The notes beneath the pieces are model-generated. The model did not search any database, was not told the DNA's origin, and saw nothing but the letters and a program-made list of their open reading frames with translations. A stretch of 64,000 bases of DNA, from assembly GCA_035610365.1 (NCBI GenBank), contig CM069434.1, positions 96,522,806-96,586,805 on the forward strand, written 5' to 3'. A program made the position numbers and the translations under genes. This document shows positions 46,645 through 57,676 of the stretch, piece after piece. Source of the DNA: Aquatica leii (taxonomy: Eukaryota > Arthropoda > Insecta > Coleoptera > Lampyridae). Every line of letters starts with the position of its first letter. Position 1 is the first letter of the stretch.

Positions 46645-48370
46645 ATTGATTCTTTCTTTCTTTTTTTAATCTTCTGGTTCTATTAAATGTAATTTTTACT
46701 AGTTATAACCAACTATTTATTTAAAAAAATGCAAAATTATGCAAAAAATTTTGATTAAAAAAATATGGGTTTTTTTTTTAACAAATTTGGCATGATAACA
46801 CCTAAAATTATTTAAAACTTTATATAAAAAACAACGCCAAGTGTCACAATTTTTGTATTTCTTATTTGAATTATTTAACAAAATTAAAGGTGAAAACTAC
46901 AGTTAAATAATTTCTGATTTTATAGAGGTTTTAGGACCAATTTTCTATTTTTTCTAAACGACGTTTAGGATAAATAATATTAACGTTAAAAGAAATTATG
47001 AAATCGTTCTAGCTGTATCTAAGTAATAAATTATTTTTGGTTGAGGTTGACTAAAGGTCAAGGGTGATAATATCTTTACGTTAACAACGCAAAAAATGTT
47101 AATTTTTTAGAAGTATACGTGTGTTACTACAAAATTTTGTTTTTTTGCTTGTTATATTTTAGTATTTATTTGTTTTTTTATATCCAAATGTTTATTTTTT
47201 ATATGCGCACATTTTATGTTAAAATGTGCGCATATATTTGAAAAATTTTTTTTATAATATACATAAAAACACGCAAAAAGTTTTATTTGATTATTTCATC
47301 AGTTTGTATTAAAATAATTACAGTTTTTTACAGTTTGATTCTACGTCTATTGTTGTATTGGAGCTAACGATGACAGTGTTTGACCATTAAAAATTCTTAT
47401 TTAAACAAATTTCAAATACGAATTAAACCGGCAAAGAATATGTTCGTCGCAATAAAATATGAGAAAATAGTAAAAATATGCAATAAATGCAAAAATATGC
47501 GTTTTACATATTGTTCCGAGTTTTCATTCATGTTTTCTGTTTACTTAGCTTTGTATTTGTGTTTTTGTAATAATTTTGATAATTGCCCTTTTAATTTATT
47601 TATATCACTCTTGCTCTTTAATTGTTTTTTGTATTATTTAAGTTTGCAATTCTTTTGTTGTTTTTAATAAAATGTCTTGCATGCTTAAATTGCATTTTTT
47701 TAAATTAAATTTGTATTGAAGCAATTACAATTTTTTAATATTTACAATCTATTATTAACAAAAACGAATTATTAACACTCACACAAAAATGTTTACCAAG
47801 ATGAAGTACAGGTTTACACACAGAAACAAGTCGACTGATCTACTGAAACTAACGATGACAGTATTTGAACATTAATAGCTATCTTATTTTAAAAATATTG
47901 AAACACAAACAAAACCGACAAACACTTAGAAAGTGGCAAAGATTATCATAAAATTAACAAAAATATAGAATATCGTTGCTGCATTAAAATATGCCAAAAC
48001 GACAAAAAAATATGCAATAAATGCAAAAATATGTGTTTTACATATTATATCCAGTTTTAGTTATTGACATGTTTTTTAATTATTTGGCTTTGAATCCATT
48101 TTGTAATAATTTTAACAATTATTTTTTAATTTGAGGTGTTTTTACTACTTTTGTTTTTTTTTATTATTTTGGTATTATTTAGAGTGGCAATTGTTTTGTT
48201 GTTGTTTTAACAACATATTTCGTTTGCATCAATTCTTTTTTTATAAAATTAAATTAATAATTAAGAAGTAATTTTACCGCTTCGTTTTTATCCTGTTTCC
48301 TCTCTCTAATGCTTTTTATACATAAAATTTAGTTTTTGCTACAATTTTAGATTTTAATTAAATTAATGAT
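46645..48370. repeat. ~1.19-kb tandem repeat: unit 3 end, units 4 and 5
   Basis: The right half of unit 3 (46645-47335, with GTTGACTAAAGGTCAAG at 47045) is followed by unit 4 from 47335 (GGAGCTAACGATGACAGTGT) and unit 5 from about 47800 (CTGATCTACTGAAACTAACG). Unit 4 is shortened to about 465 bp. Unit 5 ends near 48370, where GGAGGTTGGATG begins new sequence. Unit 5 resembles unit 2 most (shared TACCGCTTCGTTTTTATCCTG), hinting at higher-order or alternating structure. Confidence 0.8.
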
Positions 48371-49076
48371 TCCTTCTTTTAGGAGGTTGGATGAAAGCAA
48401 CTACTTCAGTAATTTGCGACGTTTCGTGTTCTGGATGAACACTTCATCAGGCTCGCTCACTTTATTGTAAGAAGCAAACATTTTTAATATACTTTATAAC
48501 ATAAAAACAAAGATTAAAAATGTGTATACAACATATTTAACAAACAAGACACCACTATGAAATTTAATTGTTTTGAAATAACTAACATATTATAAAGTAT
48601 ATTAAACATTTTTTATATGAAAAGAAATTTAATGCTGTTTTTTGTTGATGTTTTATAATTAAGATTGTTTTTGAAGAGTTTTTTTAAATATAACAGCTAT
48701 TGGTTAAAAAAGAACCATTTTTTTCCTTTATTTTAAATTTAGAAATATTTAGAGACGACGTTTCGCTTATCTTGTAAGCTTTATCAAGTCTTCTTTGTAC
48801 ATTTTTCAAAATTTTTATAAATTTGTGATTGTCAATTAATTAATTACCGAATATTTAAATTTATAAATTTTGTGTTACTTGGTATTGGTTATATTTTATA
48901 ATTAATGTAGTTGAAAATAAATTTCCATGTTTTATTAAATTTTTTTTTTTTTTGAATAAAAGAAATATTTAAAACATGGAAATTAACTGATAAAAATTGT
49001 TACAATCTGTGTCGGCTTTTATGGAAAAATTAAAGATTAACGCCTAAACGCAAAATATTTAAAGCTTACCATATCA
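48371..49076. other. Foldback relic, no gene
   Basis: Contains an inverted repeat: TTTAATATACTTTATAA (48483) against TTATAAAGTATATTAAA (48590), 135 bp apart overall, a small MITE-like foldback. Two short blocks with GACGTTTCG (48417 and 48758) look like pieces of a dispersed repeat. Confidence 0.45.
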
Positions 49077-49385
49077 TATCACATTACCGAAAAGAGACTT
49101 CAATGAACGCTTAAGATGGAAAATGACAAAGATTTTTCAAAATAGAAAAATTAGCATTAGAAATTACTGAAGTAGAACAAGAACGAAAATATATTGAACA
49201 AGTGTCAAACAAATAACTACAAAAAGAAATAAAGTCTGAAAGAAAGTTAAGAAATGCAATGGAATTAAAGTAAGCAAAGCAAGAAAATTAGTAAAAAAAT
49301 ATTTGAAAAAGTAATTGATATCAATGATGACCAAACAATTTAAGAACCTCGTGTGCGAGCACAGAAGGAGAAAGTGTGAAAGGAA
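49077..49385 (+). pseudogene. Coiled-coil coding relic, unidentified
   Basis: After the ATTACCGAA...CTTAAGATGGA block shared with 29300-29345, the plus strand reads LALEITEVEQERKYIEQV and LQKEIKSERKLRNAMELK, a regular charged heptad pattern, broken by stops. It looks like a fragment of an exon or element ORF rather than chance. I cannot name the family; Ski/Dachshund-type coiled coils came to mind but the fragment is too short to decide. Confidence 0.3.
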
Positions 49386-49850
49386 GCAAAGACCAACGAA
49401 AAAACATTGAATATTTTCCCAACTTGGTTTAATTTTTTCTGTTCTATTTTTCTAGGGTTTTTGCTTTGATTCTATCAAATTTGCCAAAAATATTTTTAAT
49501 CTTTTCAAAACTTTTATGAAGATCATAGACTATGGCAGGTGGAATTTGTAAAGCATTGGGTTACTGATTTTTTTACCCACTTTGCAAAGCTTTTGTTTTT
49601 AATATAGTTGCGAACTTTTGTCACAGCACCTTGAACTGTTATTGTTTTAATTTAAAATTTTTGGTATTGACGCATTCCATATTTTGTTGTTTTTTAATTT
49701 TAACTTTTTTATTAAAAACTACATCTACAAAACCTAAGTAATAAAGATAACGGCATTAAAAATTAGATAATTTATAAATTACTAGCTTTGATAACATAAA
49801 CGTTTCGGTTTTTGGTATTGTTCTTGATTTTGGCAATTATGTTTGTATTT
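49386..49850. other. No supported gene
   Basis: 3' flank of the methyltransferase gene. On the minus strand near 49540-49650 a short stretch reads TVQGAVTKVRNYIKNKSF, possibly old coding sequence, not identified. Confidence 0.35.
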
Positions 49851-49852
49851 AT

Positions 49853-50742
49853 TTAATATTTGTTTGCAGTAATTATGGGGTTAGTATGAGAAAGATGATA
49901 CTGTTTTTTCCCTTTATCGTCGTAGGTTACATAACCGTTTTTTTCATAATATTCCAGTTGGTTTTCGATAAATTCCGTTTCTAAATCTTCAGGTACATTA
50001 AACATATTTACAGATTTTAGAGTACCTTAAATGTATAATTAGTTATTGCGTTATTATTTATTATTCTTACCAAAAGCAGCATCTTCACCATATAGGTAAT
50101 AATTTTCTTGTTCATCACATTGAAATTGACTGAATCCAATTTCTTCATACAATTTTTTAGGTTCATATGAGTGATTTTTAGGCACAACTTCATCAAAATT
50201 GCTCATGTATTTGGTCCATTTTGGATTATCATATACATACTGGTACATATTAGGTAGCACTGATTTGTCTATAAAATTGATTAAAATTTTCCCGCCGGGT
50301 TTGAGCATTTTGTAAATATTTTTTAACGCTTTCCTTAAAGAAAATTTATAATCAAACAGTTGTTAAATAAAAAGTTTTACTTATGATCTCCGATTAAATG
50401 GAAACAAAACAACGACACTATCAAATCAAAAGTGGCTATGTATTCGTTTGGCAATCGATCGGTAAGTATATCCATTTCTTCAAATGATATCCGTGGATCT
50501 GTTTGATAATGGTTTCTGGCGTATTCAATATTCTCACGCAATATATCAACACCAATTATTTGTTTCATGTTGTTTGGTAATATAGGCAATATTTTGTCAT
50601 GCGTAATATTGCCAGGTCCACAACCTACATCTAAAACAACACAATTGTTGACTTGGAAAAATTCCACATTCTTGTTTAAAACGTATTTAGCATTTGCTTG
50701 GGCTAGTGTACTGCTTTTTATGTATAATTCTGACTTCTTCAT
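49853..50742 (-). CDS. JHAMT-like SAM-dependent methyltransferase, intact
   Basis: Three exons: 50742-50381, 50333-50071, 50025-49853, with GT-AG introns of 47 and 45 bp, giving 265 residues. Family: insect juvenile hormone acid methyltransferase-like, class I SAM fold, cytosolic, methylating juvenile hormone acid or a related farnesoid acid. Seen: CVVLDVGCGPGNITH (residues 34-48, SAM loop), GVDIL with Asp66 for the ribose, FDLIVSLFCFHLIGDHK (residues 105-121), MLKPGGKILINF, and a C-terminal SLNMF/SVNMFNVPEDLETEF block. The start at 50742 is preferred over the in-frame ATG at 50778 because the paralogue at 27329 begins at the matching codon. Beetles often have several JHAMT paralogues, so the true substrate is open. 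It lies between transposon relics and a tRNA-like sequence. Confidence 0.87.
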
Positions 50743-50923
50743 GGCTAAGTCTGAACTGTAACTGTAGGCTATACACATGTACTCGGTATTTATACGGATT
50801 TGTCAAAAACTACACTAACACAGTTAATTCTTATCAATTTCATGTGTCGTCATTAGTTTTTGGTCAAAGCGCAATTACTATTGGTTTTAAAAGTTATATA
50901 TGGTCAAGCAACAGTAGAATGAG

Positions 50924-50978
50924 GGGGATTTCTTATCAGCTAATTAATCATCGCTAATTAACTGATAAGAAAAACCCC
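50924..50978. repeat. 25-bp-arm hairpin upstream of the methyltransferase
   Basis: GGGGATTTCTTATCAGCTAATTAAT (arm 1, 50924-50948) pairs with 50954-50978 with about three mismatches around a 5-base loop. It lies 180 bp upstream of the methyltransferase start codon. It could be a tiny foldback insertion or a cis element; nothing distinguishes these. Confidence 0.7.
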
Positions 50979-50994
50979 AAATGACTTTCAAGTG

Positions 50995-51300
50995 ACCTTA
51001 CTGTTGACCTCGGTGTGAACGTACACAAGCGTTTTTCGTGAAAGTTTTTTTTCTCAAAATTTCCTTTTTTATTTTACGTAATGGCATAACTGGTAATTTT
51101 CTATGCGTCATAAGACTTTCCGATTTACTCACCTTTTGACCTCGGAAGAAACGTGGGTGTGTCGTTTTTCTCTCTCTCACAATGAAATTTTTTCTCTCTC
51201 TTACAGCGATTTTTTTTCTCTCTCTGACAGTGAATTTTTTTGCCTCTCACATTGTTACGTCATCGCATAACTGGTAATTTTTATGCGTCATCAAGTCTTA
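50995..51300. repeat. Duplicated ~180-bp block and CT-rich short tandem repeats
   Basis: GCATAACTGGTAATTTT-TATGCGTCAT occurs at 51080-51108 and again at 51262-51290. The preceding TGACCTCGG-GAA block is likewise repeated (51006 and 51140). Between them, units of TTTTTTCTCTCTC followed by ACA-TGA repeat three times (51155-51240). The 60-codon frame on the minus strand here is an accident of the repeat. Confidence 0.7.
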
Positions 51301-51344
51301 TGATTTGAGCGAGAGAGAAAATCATTTTATTTAAAAAAAGCTGT

Positions 51345-51415
51345 TAGTGTACCTGGATTCGAACCCGGGCTTCTTTGATTACGAAGCAACTATTCTACCA
51401 CTACACCAATACCAT
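51345..51415 (-). tRNA. tRNA-like sequence (probable pseudo-tRNA)
   Basis: On the minus strand, TGGTGTAGTGG fits the RNA polymerase III A box and GGTTCGAATCC is a perfect B box, at tRNA spacing. The anticodon region GCTTCGTAATCAAAGAAGC can fold. The acceptor strands (ATGGTAT and TACACTA) do not pair and the T stem has a mismatch, so a working tRNA is unlikely. A tRNA-derived SINE head is the alternative. Confidence 0.5.
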
Positions 51416-51507
51416 TGTTAAGTTTAAAACGTCAATTATAAATAAGATGGTGAATTTTAAAATTTAAGAATTATTTTATAAAAAGTAATACTAAAATAGC
51501 GGAATAA

Positions 51508-52990
51508 TTTAGAGAAATATGAAACTTCTAAATTACTTAAGCACTAAAAATAAAAGAGTATAGAAAACAATTTTTAAAATTTAGATTTTAATGTGCAAAT
51601 AATTTAATAATAGTACTTTTGTTTAAGAAGTAATAAAGTTGTAAAAATTGTAAACTAAACTAACTAAAAAAAATAATTAAATTAATTTGCGCGTTTATCT
51701 TTCAAATTCAAGTTTTAATGTTTTGAAAAATCATGTTAGATAATAATAATTGTGATATACATATATCTATCAAAATTCTAAATAAAGCATAATTTTATAT
51801 CGTCAACATTCATGTTTTAAAAGAAATTTTAATTATGGGAAAATAATACTAATAAATGAATTTAAATAAGTAAAACAGAAAAACAATGTACCTATAGTAT
51901 TTATTTTAAATTTAGATTTCAATGTGCAATAAACAATAATAAATAGCTTTATATTAAGAAGTAATGTAAAAACTGCAAAACAACGAAAATAATTTGCACG
52001 TTCAAACTAAAGTTAAATAACTATGATACAAATCTATCGATATTTTAAATACAGCACAATTTAAGTCGTCAACGATTCATGAATTAAAACGAGATTTTTA
52101 GAGAAATGTGAAACTTCTAAATTACTCAAGCACTAAAAATAAAGAGTACAGAAAACAATTTTTAAAATTTAGATTTTAATGTGCAAATAATTTGATAATA
52201 GTACCTACGTTTGATTAAGAAGTAATGAAATTGTAAAACTGTAAAACAACTAAATTAATTTGCGCGTTTATTTTTCAAATTCAAGTTTTAATGTTTTCAA
52301 AAATTATGTTAAATGATAATTGTGATATATATCTATCAAAAGTTTAAATAAAGCATAATTTTATATCGTCAACATTCATGTTTTAAAAGAAATTTTAATT
52401 ATGGTAAAATAATAAATGAATTTAAATAAGTAAAACAGAAAAAACAATGTACCTAGTATTTATTTTAAGTTTGGATTTTAATGTAGAATAAATAATAATA
52501 AATAGTTTTATAGTAAGAAGTAATGGAAAAACTAGAAAAGAACGAAAATAATTTGCGCGTTCAAACTAAGTTAAATAATAATTATGATATAAATCTATCA
52601 ATATTTTAAATACATACATTTAAGTCGTTAACGATTCATGAATTAAAACGAATTTTTTTAATTAAGTTAAAATAATACTCATAAATGAATTCAAATAAGT
52701 AAAACAAAAAACAATGTTGTACTTATTTAAAATTATTATTTTAATGTGCAAATAATTTAACAATAATAGTTTTAGATTAAGAAGAAATGAAAAAACTACA
52801 AAACAACAAAATTAAATTGCGAATGAATATTACAAATTTAAGTTCAAGTGTTTTTAAACTAACATAAACAACAATTAAGTTAAAATAATAAAAATAGGTT
52901 TTAATGTGTAATAATTCTACCCTAGTTTTAGATTAAGAATTCTTTAAAATATGTAAACTAAAAAAAATAGCAGAATTAAGTTGTACGTTA
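51508..52990. repeat. Satellite-like tandem array, ~588-bp dimers
   Basis: TTTAGAGAAATRTGAAACTT at 51508 recurs at 52096 (period about 588). Inside each unit a related half-unit is seen: TTTAGATTTTAATGTGCAA-type blocks lie near 51580, 51910, 52175, 52475, 52740 and 52895, each followed by AAGAAGTAAT and by TTCATG-TTAAAA. Half-units alternate between two types, giving a dimeric higher-order repeat that decays to the right. Part of the array lies in the inverted duplication and is mirrored from about 63000 to 64000. Confidence 0.8.
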
Positions 52991-53139
52991 ATTTTCCAAA
53001 ACTCAAGTATTAGGAATTAGAGATAAACAATAATTCTAATCTATATAAAGTTAATTTGAATAAGTAAAACAAAAAAATTAAAAGATACTTTTAAGATGGC
53101 TAAATAAATTTAAAAACTGGTGACAAAATAGTTTTTAAA

Positions 53140-53280
53140 ATATTTCAGTTGGTAGTAAAAATAATTTTGAAATGGCGTAACAACCTTTAACAGTTGGTAG
53201 TAAAATATAGTTTTAAAATGGCGAAACAACTTTTACAATTGGCAAAAAATGTTTTTAAAAAGGCGGAATAATTTTTCAAT
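53140..53280. repeat. Three ~55-bp tandem units
   Basis: Units share TTGGTAGTAAAA, a TTTT(G/A)AAATGGCG core and ACAAC-TTTAACA. They occur at about 53150, 53205 and 53255, the last more diverged. Mirrored at about 62720-62860 in the other arm. Confidence 0.7.
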
Positions 53281-53788
53281 TTTATATTAGTTACTTTAAT
53301 CATAATAATTTACAAGAGCTAGGAAAAATTGATTTTTTTTTAAATTTACAAATTAGTAGCTAACAATAAAAATCATTTTGTAAAACTTTAAATAATACCT
53401 ACGTTTTTGAAAAACCTACTTAAGAATATAATTTATAGTTATAAAAATTAAAAATAAAACTATTTGTAAGCAATAAACGTAGATTCTGTTTAAAGAAAAG
53501 AAAAAAAACAAAACAATTATTTAAAGAAAGTACACTTACCACATATATGCCACTAACTTGTTTTTAAATTTATAAATTTTAATTTAATATTAAAGAGCTC
53601 ACTCGTACACATTTTAACACGAAGAAGACACAAACTATACTAAATACAATTAGAAATTTCTGAAAATCCCTACCTTCAAATTAATTTTTATTAATTATTG
53701 TATTGACTCATAGGCAAAATCTTATTGAATCATAATTTTTGAAACTTAGAAATGTCGATATAGAAACAACTATTTTCGACAGAAGAAA

Positions 53789-54795
53789 TCTATATAAATA
53801 AGAATGAATGTTGCTAAGCGTAAAACTGGAGAACGGCTGGACCAATGCGGCTATTTTTTTGTCATATGTTCCTTAAGGCACAGTTTTAATGAAGAGAAAA
53901 AAATGGCGTGGAAAATAGTAAAACAACATACACATACATACAAACGAGCTGTCAAACATTTGACGTAAATCGTCAACGTCAATCTAAACAAAACAAAGGC
54001 GCGTTTGGATAATCTATGCCTCTGGAAAAAATCATCAAAGAAAATAATATTATCGTACGTGACATTCACCATTAATTCTTCTGTGCGTGGCAGTTTCTTG
54101 GTTGTTTTTTATATTTTCACTTCTCTTTAAAACTAGTTGTGTGCTCAGTGTGATTACGTTTATACCCATGCCGCCAAAACGTAGGCGCAGTAATTTGGGT
54201 CGAAGAACTTGAAATGCTGCAAACCAAGCAAATTTTCAATCTAATCGGACATCGCATCTTTTTAGCGGCACACGGCTAGCAGTAAAAAATTTACTTAACA
54301 ATGTGATCGAAGCAACAATTCTAAAAGGAAAATATAAGGGAGAGAAAATGTGTTGATACCCCGCATCCCAATGGTACCAACTGACGTAGGTACCATTTGA
54401 ATTCAAACGACTGCAATTTCCAGTGCGACTTGCTTTTGCTATAACAATAAATAAATACCAGGGTCAGTCGTTGAGTGTTTGCGGCGTTAATCCTGAAAAC
54501 TCATGCTTCTCTCGTGGACAGTTGCATGTTGCCTGCTCCCGCGTAGGGAAACTGTCAGATTTATTTGTTTACGCGCCAGGCAACCAAACAAAAGATATCG
54601 TATACCTACCATAAAGCATTAGATTGAATATCATCACATTTGTAAAGTATTGCAGTGTACGAAATATAAAACTTATTTTTGTAAGTAATCGTCGTTTATT
54701 GTTGAGACATAAATAACGTGATCACTCCGAAATATGTTTTATTTATTTAAGTTTCTATTAACTTTTGACAGAATGAAGTCTGTCCGGGCGGCTAG
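53789..54795 (+). mobile_element. Non-autonomous Helitron derivative, left-arm copy
   Basis: Begins TCTATATAAATAAGAATGAA with the insect Helitron GAGAACGGCTGGACCAAT block near 53830, and ends GTCTGTCCGGGCGGCTAG, a CTAG terminus, placed between A and T as expected for Helitron insertion. Internally, the Rep-Hel protein start MPPKRRRSNLGRRT (54168) is joined directly to the helicase end, so most of the roughly 4-5 kb autonomous coding region has been deleted. It moved by rolling-circle replication supplied by another copy. Confidence 0.87.
54168..54614 (+). pseudogene. Helitron Rep-helicase, ends joined, middle missing
   Basis: N-terminal MPPKRRRSNLGRRT, an in-frame TGA at 54210, NAANQANFQSNRTS, then helicase C-terminal sequence GTRLAVKNLLNNVIEATILKG, a frame change near 54345, and RLAFAITINKYQGQSLSVCG, FSRGQLHVACSRVG, LFVYAPGNQTK. 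The last blocks are the end of a PIF1-type superfamily 1 helicase (motifs V and VI; QGQSL and VACSR). The Walker motifs and the whole Rep HUH nuclease are absent. Confidence 0.85.
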
Positions 54796-57676
54796 TTTAG
54801 AATACAATTGTTAGAATAAAGTGTTTAAACTTGTTATTTAAAAATTAAAATATATTCTTTAAAACGTATCTATAAGAAACCAAAACGTTTAGGAATTTAT
54901 TTGTAACATATTGTTAATGCCGATGTAATTAACATGTAATTTCAAAACCAAGCAATTTACATTTTAAAATTTTAGAGTGTGATAGTAACATTAAATTTAA
55001 CCATTAACTTTGCAATTTGTTTTAATGAAAGTTCTAAAACATATATTGCTTTATATTTTAATTGAGTTTAAATCGTCAACACAATTTCCTTGGTCGTCTA
55101 CTAAAAAAGTTTGTACTTTTAAAAATGATCTTGTAACTATTATAGCAATAAAAACTTAAAATGCCACCAGTGTCTATACTAAAGTCATCTAAATAGTTTG
55201 GGAGATCTTCATTTAGCATATAATTCCATATTTTATAATAAATAATAATAATTGAACGCGCTTATTCAAACGTTTTCGTAGCAGTACTACGGTAATTACA
55301 GATATGGGTCATACGTCATTACATTAGTAACAATGTAAAATTAAATTTTTTTATTATTATTCAGAAACTTACGTTGTACAACGGCAGCGTTATTTGTACA
55401 CTTTACCAAAAGATACAAAATTGCTATAAAACATACATATCTACAAGAAATTAAACGTAAATAAATGTATTAGTAATGCAGTTAATGAAGATGTAATTAA
55501 CTAAACTTTTAAAACCAAACAATGTTGTTACAGTAAGAAACGTTTTTAGCAAAGACAATTACATAATGTAATTAATAACTAAATTTTTAAGACTAAAAAA
55601 AACGTCATAAAAATAACAATTGTAGCTAACGTCGAAACTAAACGACATTATTGAAACAATAAAGTTTTTTTGAGTAACATTATTTTGTATTTTATTTGTC
55701 AACAAAAATTTTGATGGACCCGTTAAAACTTGTTTTATATAAAATTTTCTAAAAACACAATTTAACAAAGTTTTTGCAATGTCAGCTAATTTTACTGCTT
55801 TAAAAAATTAATACACCTTTCTCTAAGCTGGTGAAATAAAATTTCTAATAAGATATGTTTACGTTTCTTTTACATTAGTATTACAAACTGTGTACATCAG
55901 TCTGTAAATATTATAACGTTACAATTGCTTAAATTAAAAGCAGACATTGCAAGAACATATTTTTACAGTTGTATTTTATCTAGTAAATCAAAGTTATTCG
56001 AAAATCATACATAAAGAAATATATTTTTATAAGTATAGAACACGTTTAAAAATAGTGAATAAGTTGAAGACTTATTTTACACCTCAACTAGACAATGTAG
56101 AAAAATGTGGTTATTTTCACAATTTTATTGAAAATGTAGTATACTACTTAGCTAATAAATGGCTAACCAAATGAAAATATTAATCATTTTTGTAATAAAC
56201 ACGTGATTACTAACCAATAAACTTTTAAATTAATGATTTACTGAAAGAAAGAAAAAACATTTTTAACAAAAACAATTTCACAATTTAAGATTCAAAAATT
56301 AATTAAAATCATGTTAAATAGGAAATTTTGCTTGCAGTTTGTAATTACAGTGAATAACAATGTAGTTAATGACTAAGTTTTTCAAATTAAGGAACGCCAT
56401 GCAGATATTTTAAGCGAAAACTAACTATCAATTTTATTTTGAAACGATTATAATTAGATATATGATTAGATTAGATATGCTGTAATCTCAAGAAAAATAG
56501 AAACTTATGAAAAATTGCTAAAAGTTGCAAGAAAAGCAATAGGAATTTACTGGAGTCATTAGAAATGATTGAAGAAAAAACCTTTCTCAATGTTAATAAT
56601 TAAGTAATCATACTGTAATAGAAAACTTATTGCGGATAACTACAATCTAATTAAAGACAAAATTTCTAAAACTAAGAAACGTCACAAAATGTTTTTAACA
56701 AAAACTATTTAGCAATTTAGTTTTTTGTTCAAATAATTAAAATTAGATACTCTACAATCTCAATCAGCAAACAAATAAATAATTTTTTTTAAAGATATAC
56801 CTACAATAAAAGCAATAAATCTACCTAAATTATTGAAAATTAAAAATAAACTTTTTGCAAATAGATATCAAATTGTTTAAACAAGTAAATGTTACAATGT
56901 TACAACTACTAAAACTTTAAGCAAAATTTTGAAAGAACAAAAAAAAAGAAAAACTATTTAGAGAATATCTGTTATAACAAAAATTGTTTTATGAGAAATG
57001 GTGTAATTGTTTGATTAAAAATTTAAAACTTGCAACCTTTTGAACGGGGTTTACGTTCTTCTTCGTCAAGTAATAAATCACAATCACAAATATTTAGAAA
57101 CATTTTATTGTAAATAACATCGTGGTTCTAGTTTCACCATTCGTTCAAAATTAAATAACTAGTTTAAAAGATCGTAACTAAGAAAAAAGAAATCACTTTA
57201 ATTATATAGGACACTCATTTCAAAATGTTTTGATTTGACGTGTTTAATTATTAACAAATGTTAAATCGAATAAACTTAAATCTGTTTAAACAATAACCGA
57301 TATCTAGTTTATGTACTCAGAATTTTGTAATAAAAAGTAGCTTCGAGATATTCACAAAGTAAAAAAAAATTGTTTATAATTTCAATTTTTCTTTTGTTTA
57401 ATGTAATCTTAAAAACATAGTTCGTTCCATGCATTCACTACTGTAAGCCGTTATTTAAATATTATAATACGTTTTTACAATTTAAGAATTATTAAACTTA
57501 AAGTTTAGCTCTGTGGGCACCTAAGTAACGTTTAAATTTCTACACAAAGTTAATGTTACGAACAATCATTATTGAAATCAAACTTCATTAAAAATAGAAA
57601 AAAGTTACAAAGCCCATTTAATACGCAAAGTAATACTTATAGATGCATTGTAACTTAATCTATTTAAAAAAAAAAT
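54796..57676. other. AT-rich arm DNA, no gene
   Basis: No coding sequence supported; the 75-codon frame at 55947-56174 is chance. Loosely repeated phrases such as GTAATTAAC-TAA-TTTTAAAACCAA and AAGAAACGT-TTTTAACAAAAAC (54930, 55490, 56365, 56660) hint at very old tandem units of a few hundred bases. Confidence 0.5.

Larger units (their letters stand above)
42349..46645. mobile_element. DNA-transposon block splitting array unit 3
   Basis: 4.3 kb of unrelated DNA sits between the two halves of unit 3: left flank ends ...CCACGTTTTTAA, right flank resumes TTGATTCTTTCTTTC. The block includes a terminal hairpin (42355-42500), an inner pair of inverted repeats (42493-42511 with 44222-44240), a perfect hairpin (44146-44186) and the IS630-like transposase gene (44704-46077). 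Both junctions contain TA. I could not find one consistent pair of outer terminal repeats, so this may be one large element or two nested ones. Confidence 0.6.
52005..57676. repeat. Giant inverted duplication, left arm
   Basis: Reads as the reverse complement of 58325-64000 almost base for base. The sum of paired coordinates drifts by only about 4 over 5.67 kb, so indels are few. Scattered substitutions (for example near 53725, 53780 and 54045 against their mirrors) suggest identity around 98 percent, estimated by eye. The arm may extend left of 52005, since its partner is cut by the window end. Contents: satellite-like array, short tandem repeats, a Helitron derivative and about 2.9 kb of AT-rich DNA with no gene. 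Confidence 0.95.

Noticed and set aside
49077-49385. Assignment to a Ski/Dachshund-type gene
   Set aside because: Only about 45 residues of generic coiled coil; no diagnostic motif.
50998-51180. 60-codon basic peptide (-)
   Set aside because: Falls across a duplicated block with CT-rich microsatellites; coding is accidental.
51998-53000. CRISPR-like array
   Set aside because: Repeat units are hundreds of bases, diverged and without regular spacers; the organism is an animal.
55947-56174. 75-codon open frame (+)
   Set aside because: Not recognisable and in AT-rich DNA; the mirrored arm sequence gives no added coding support.
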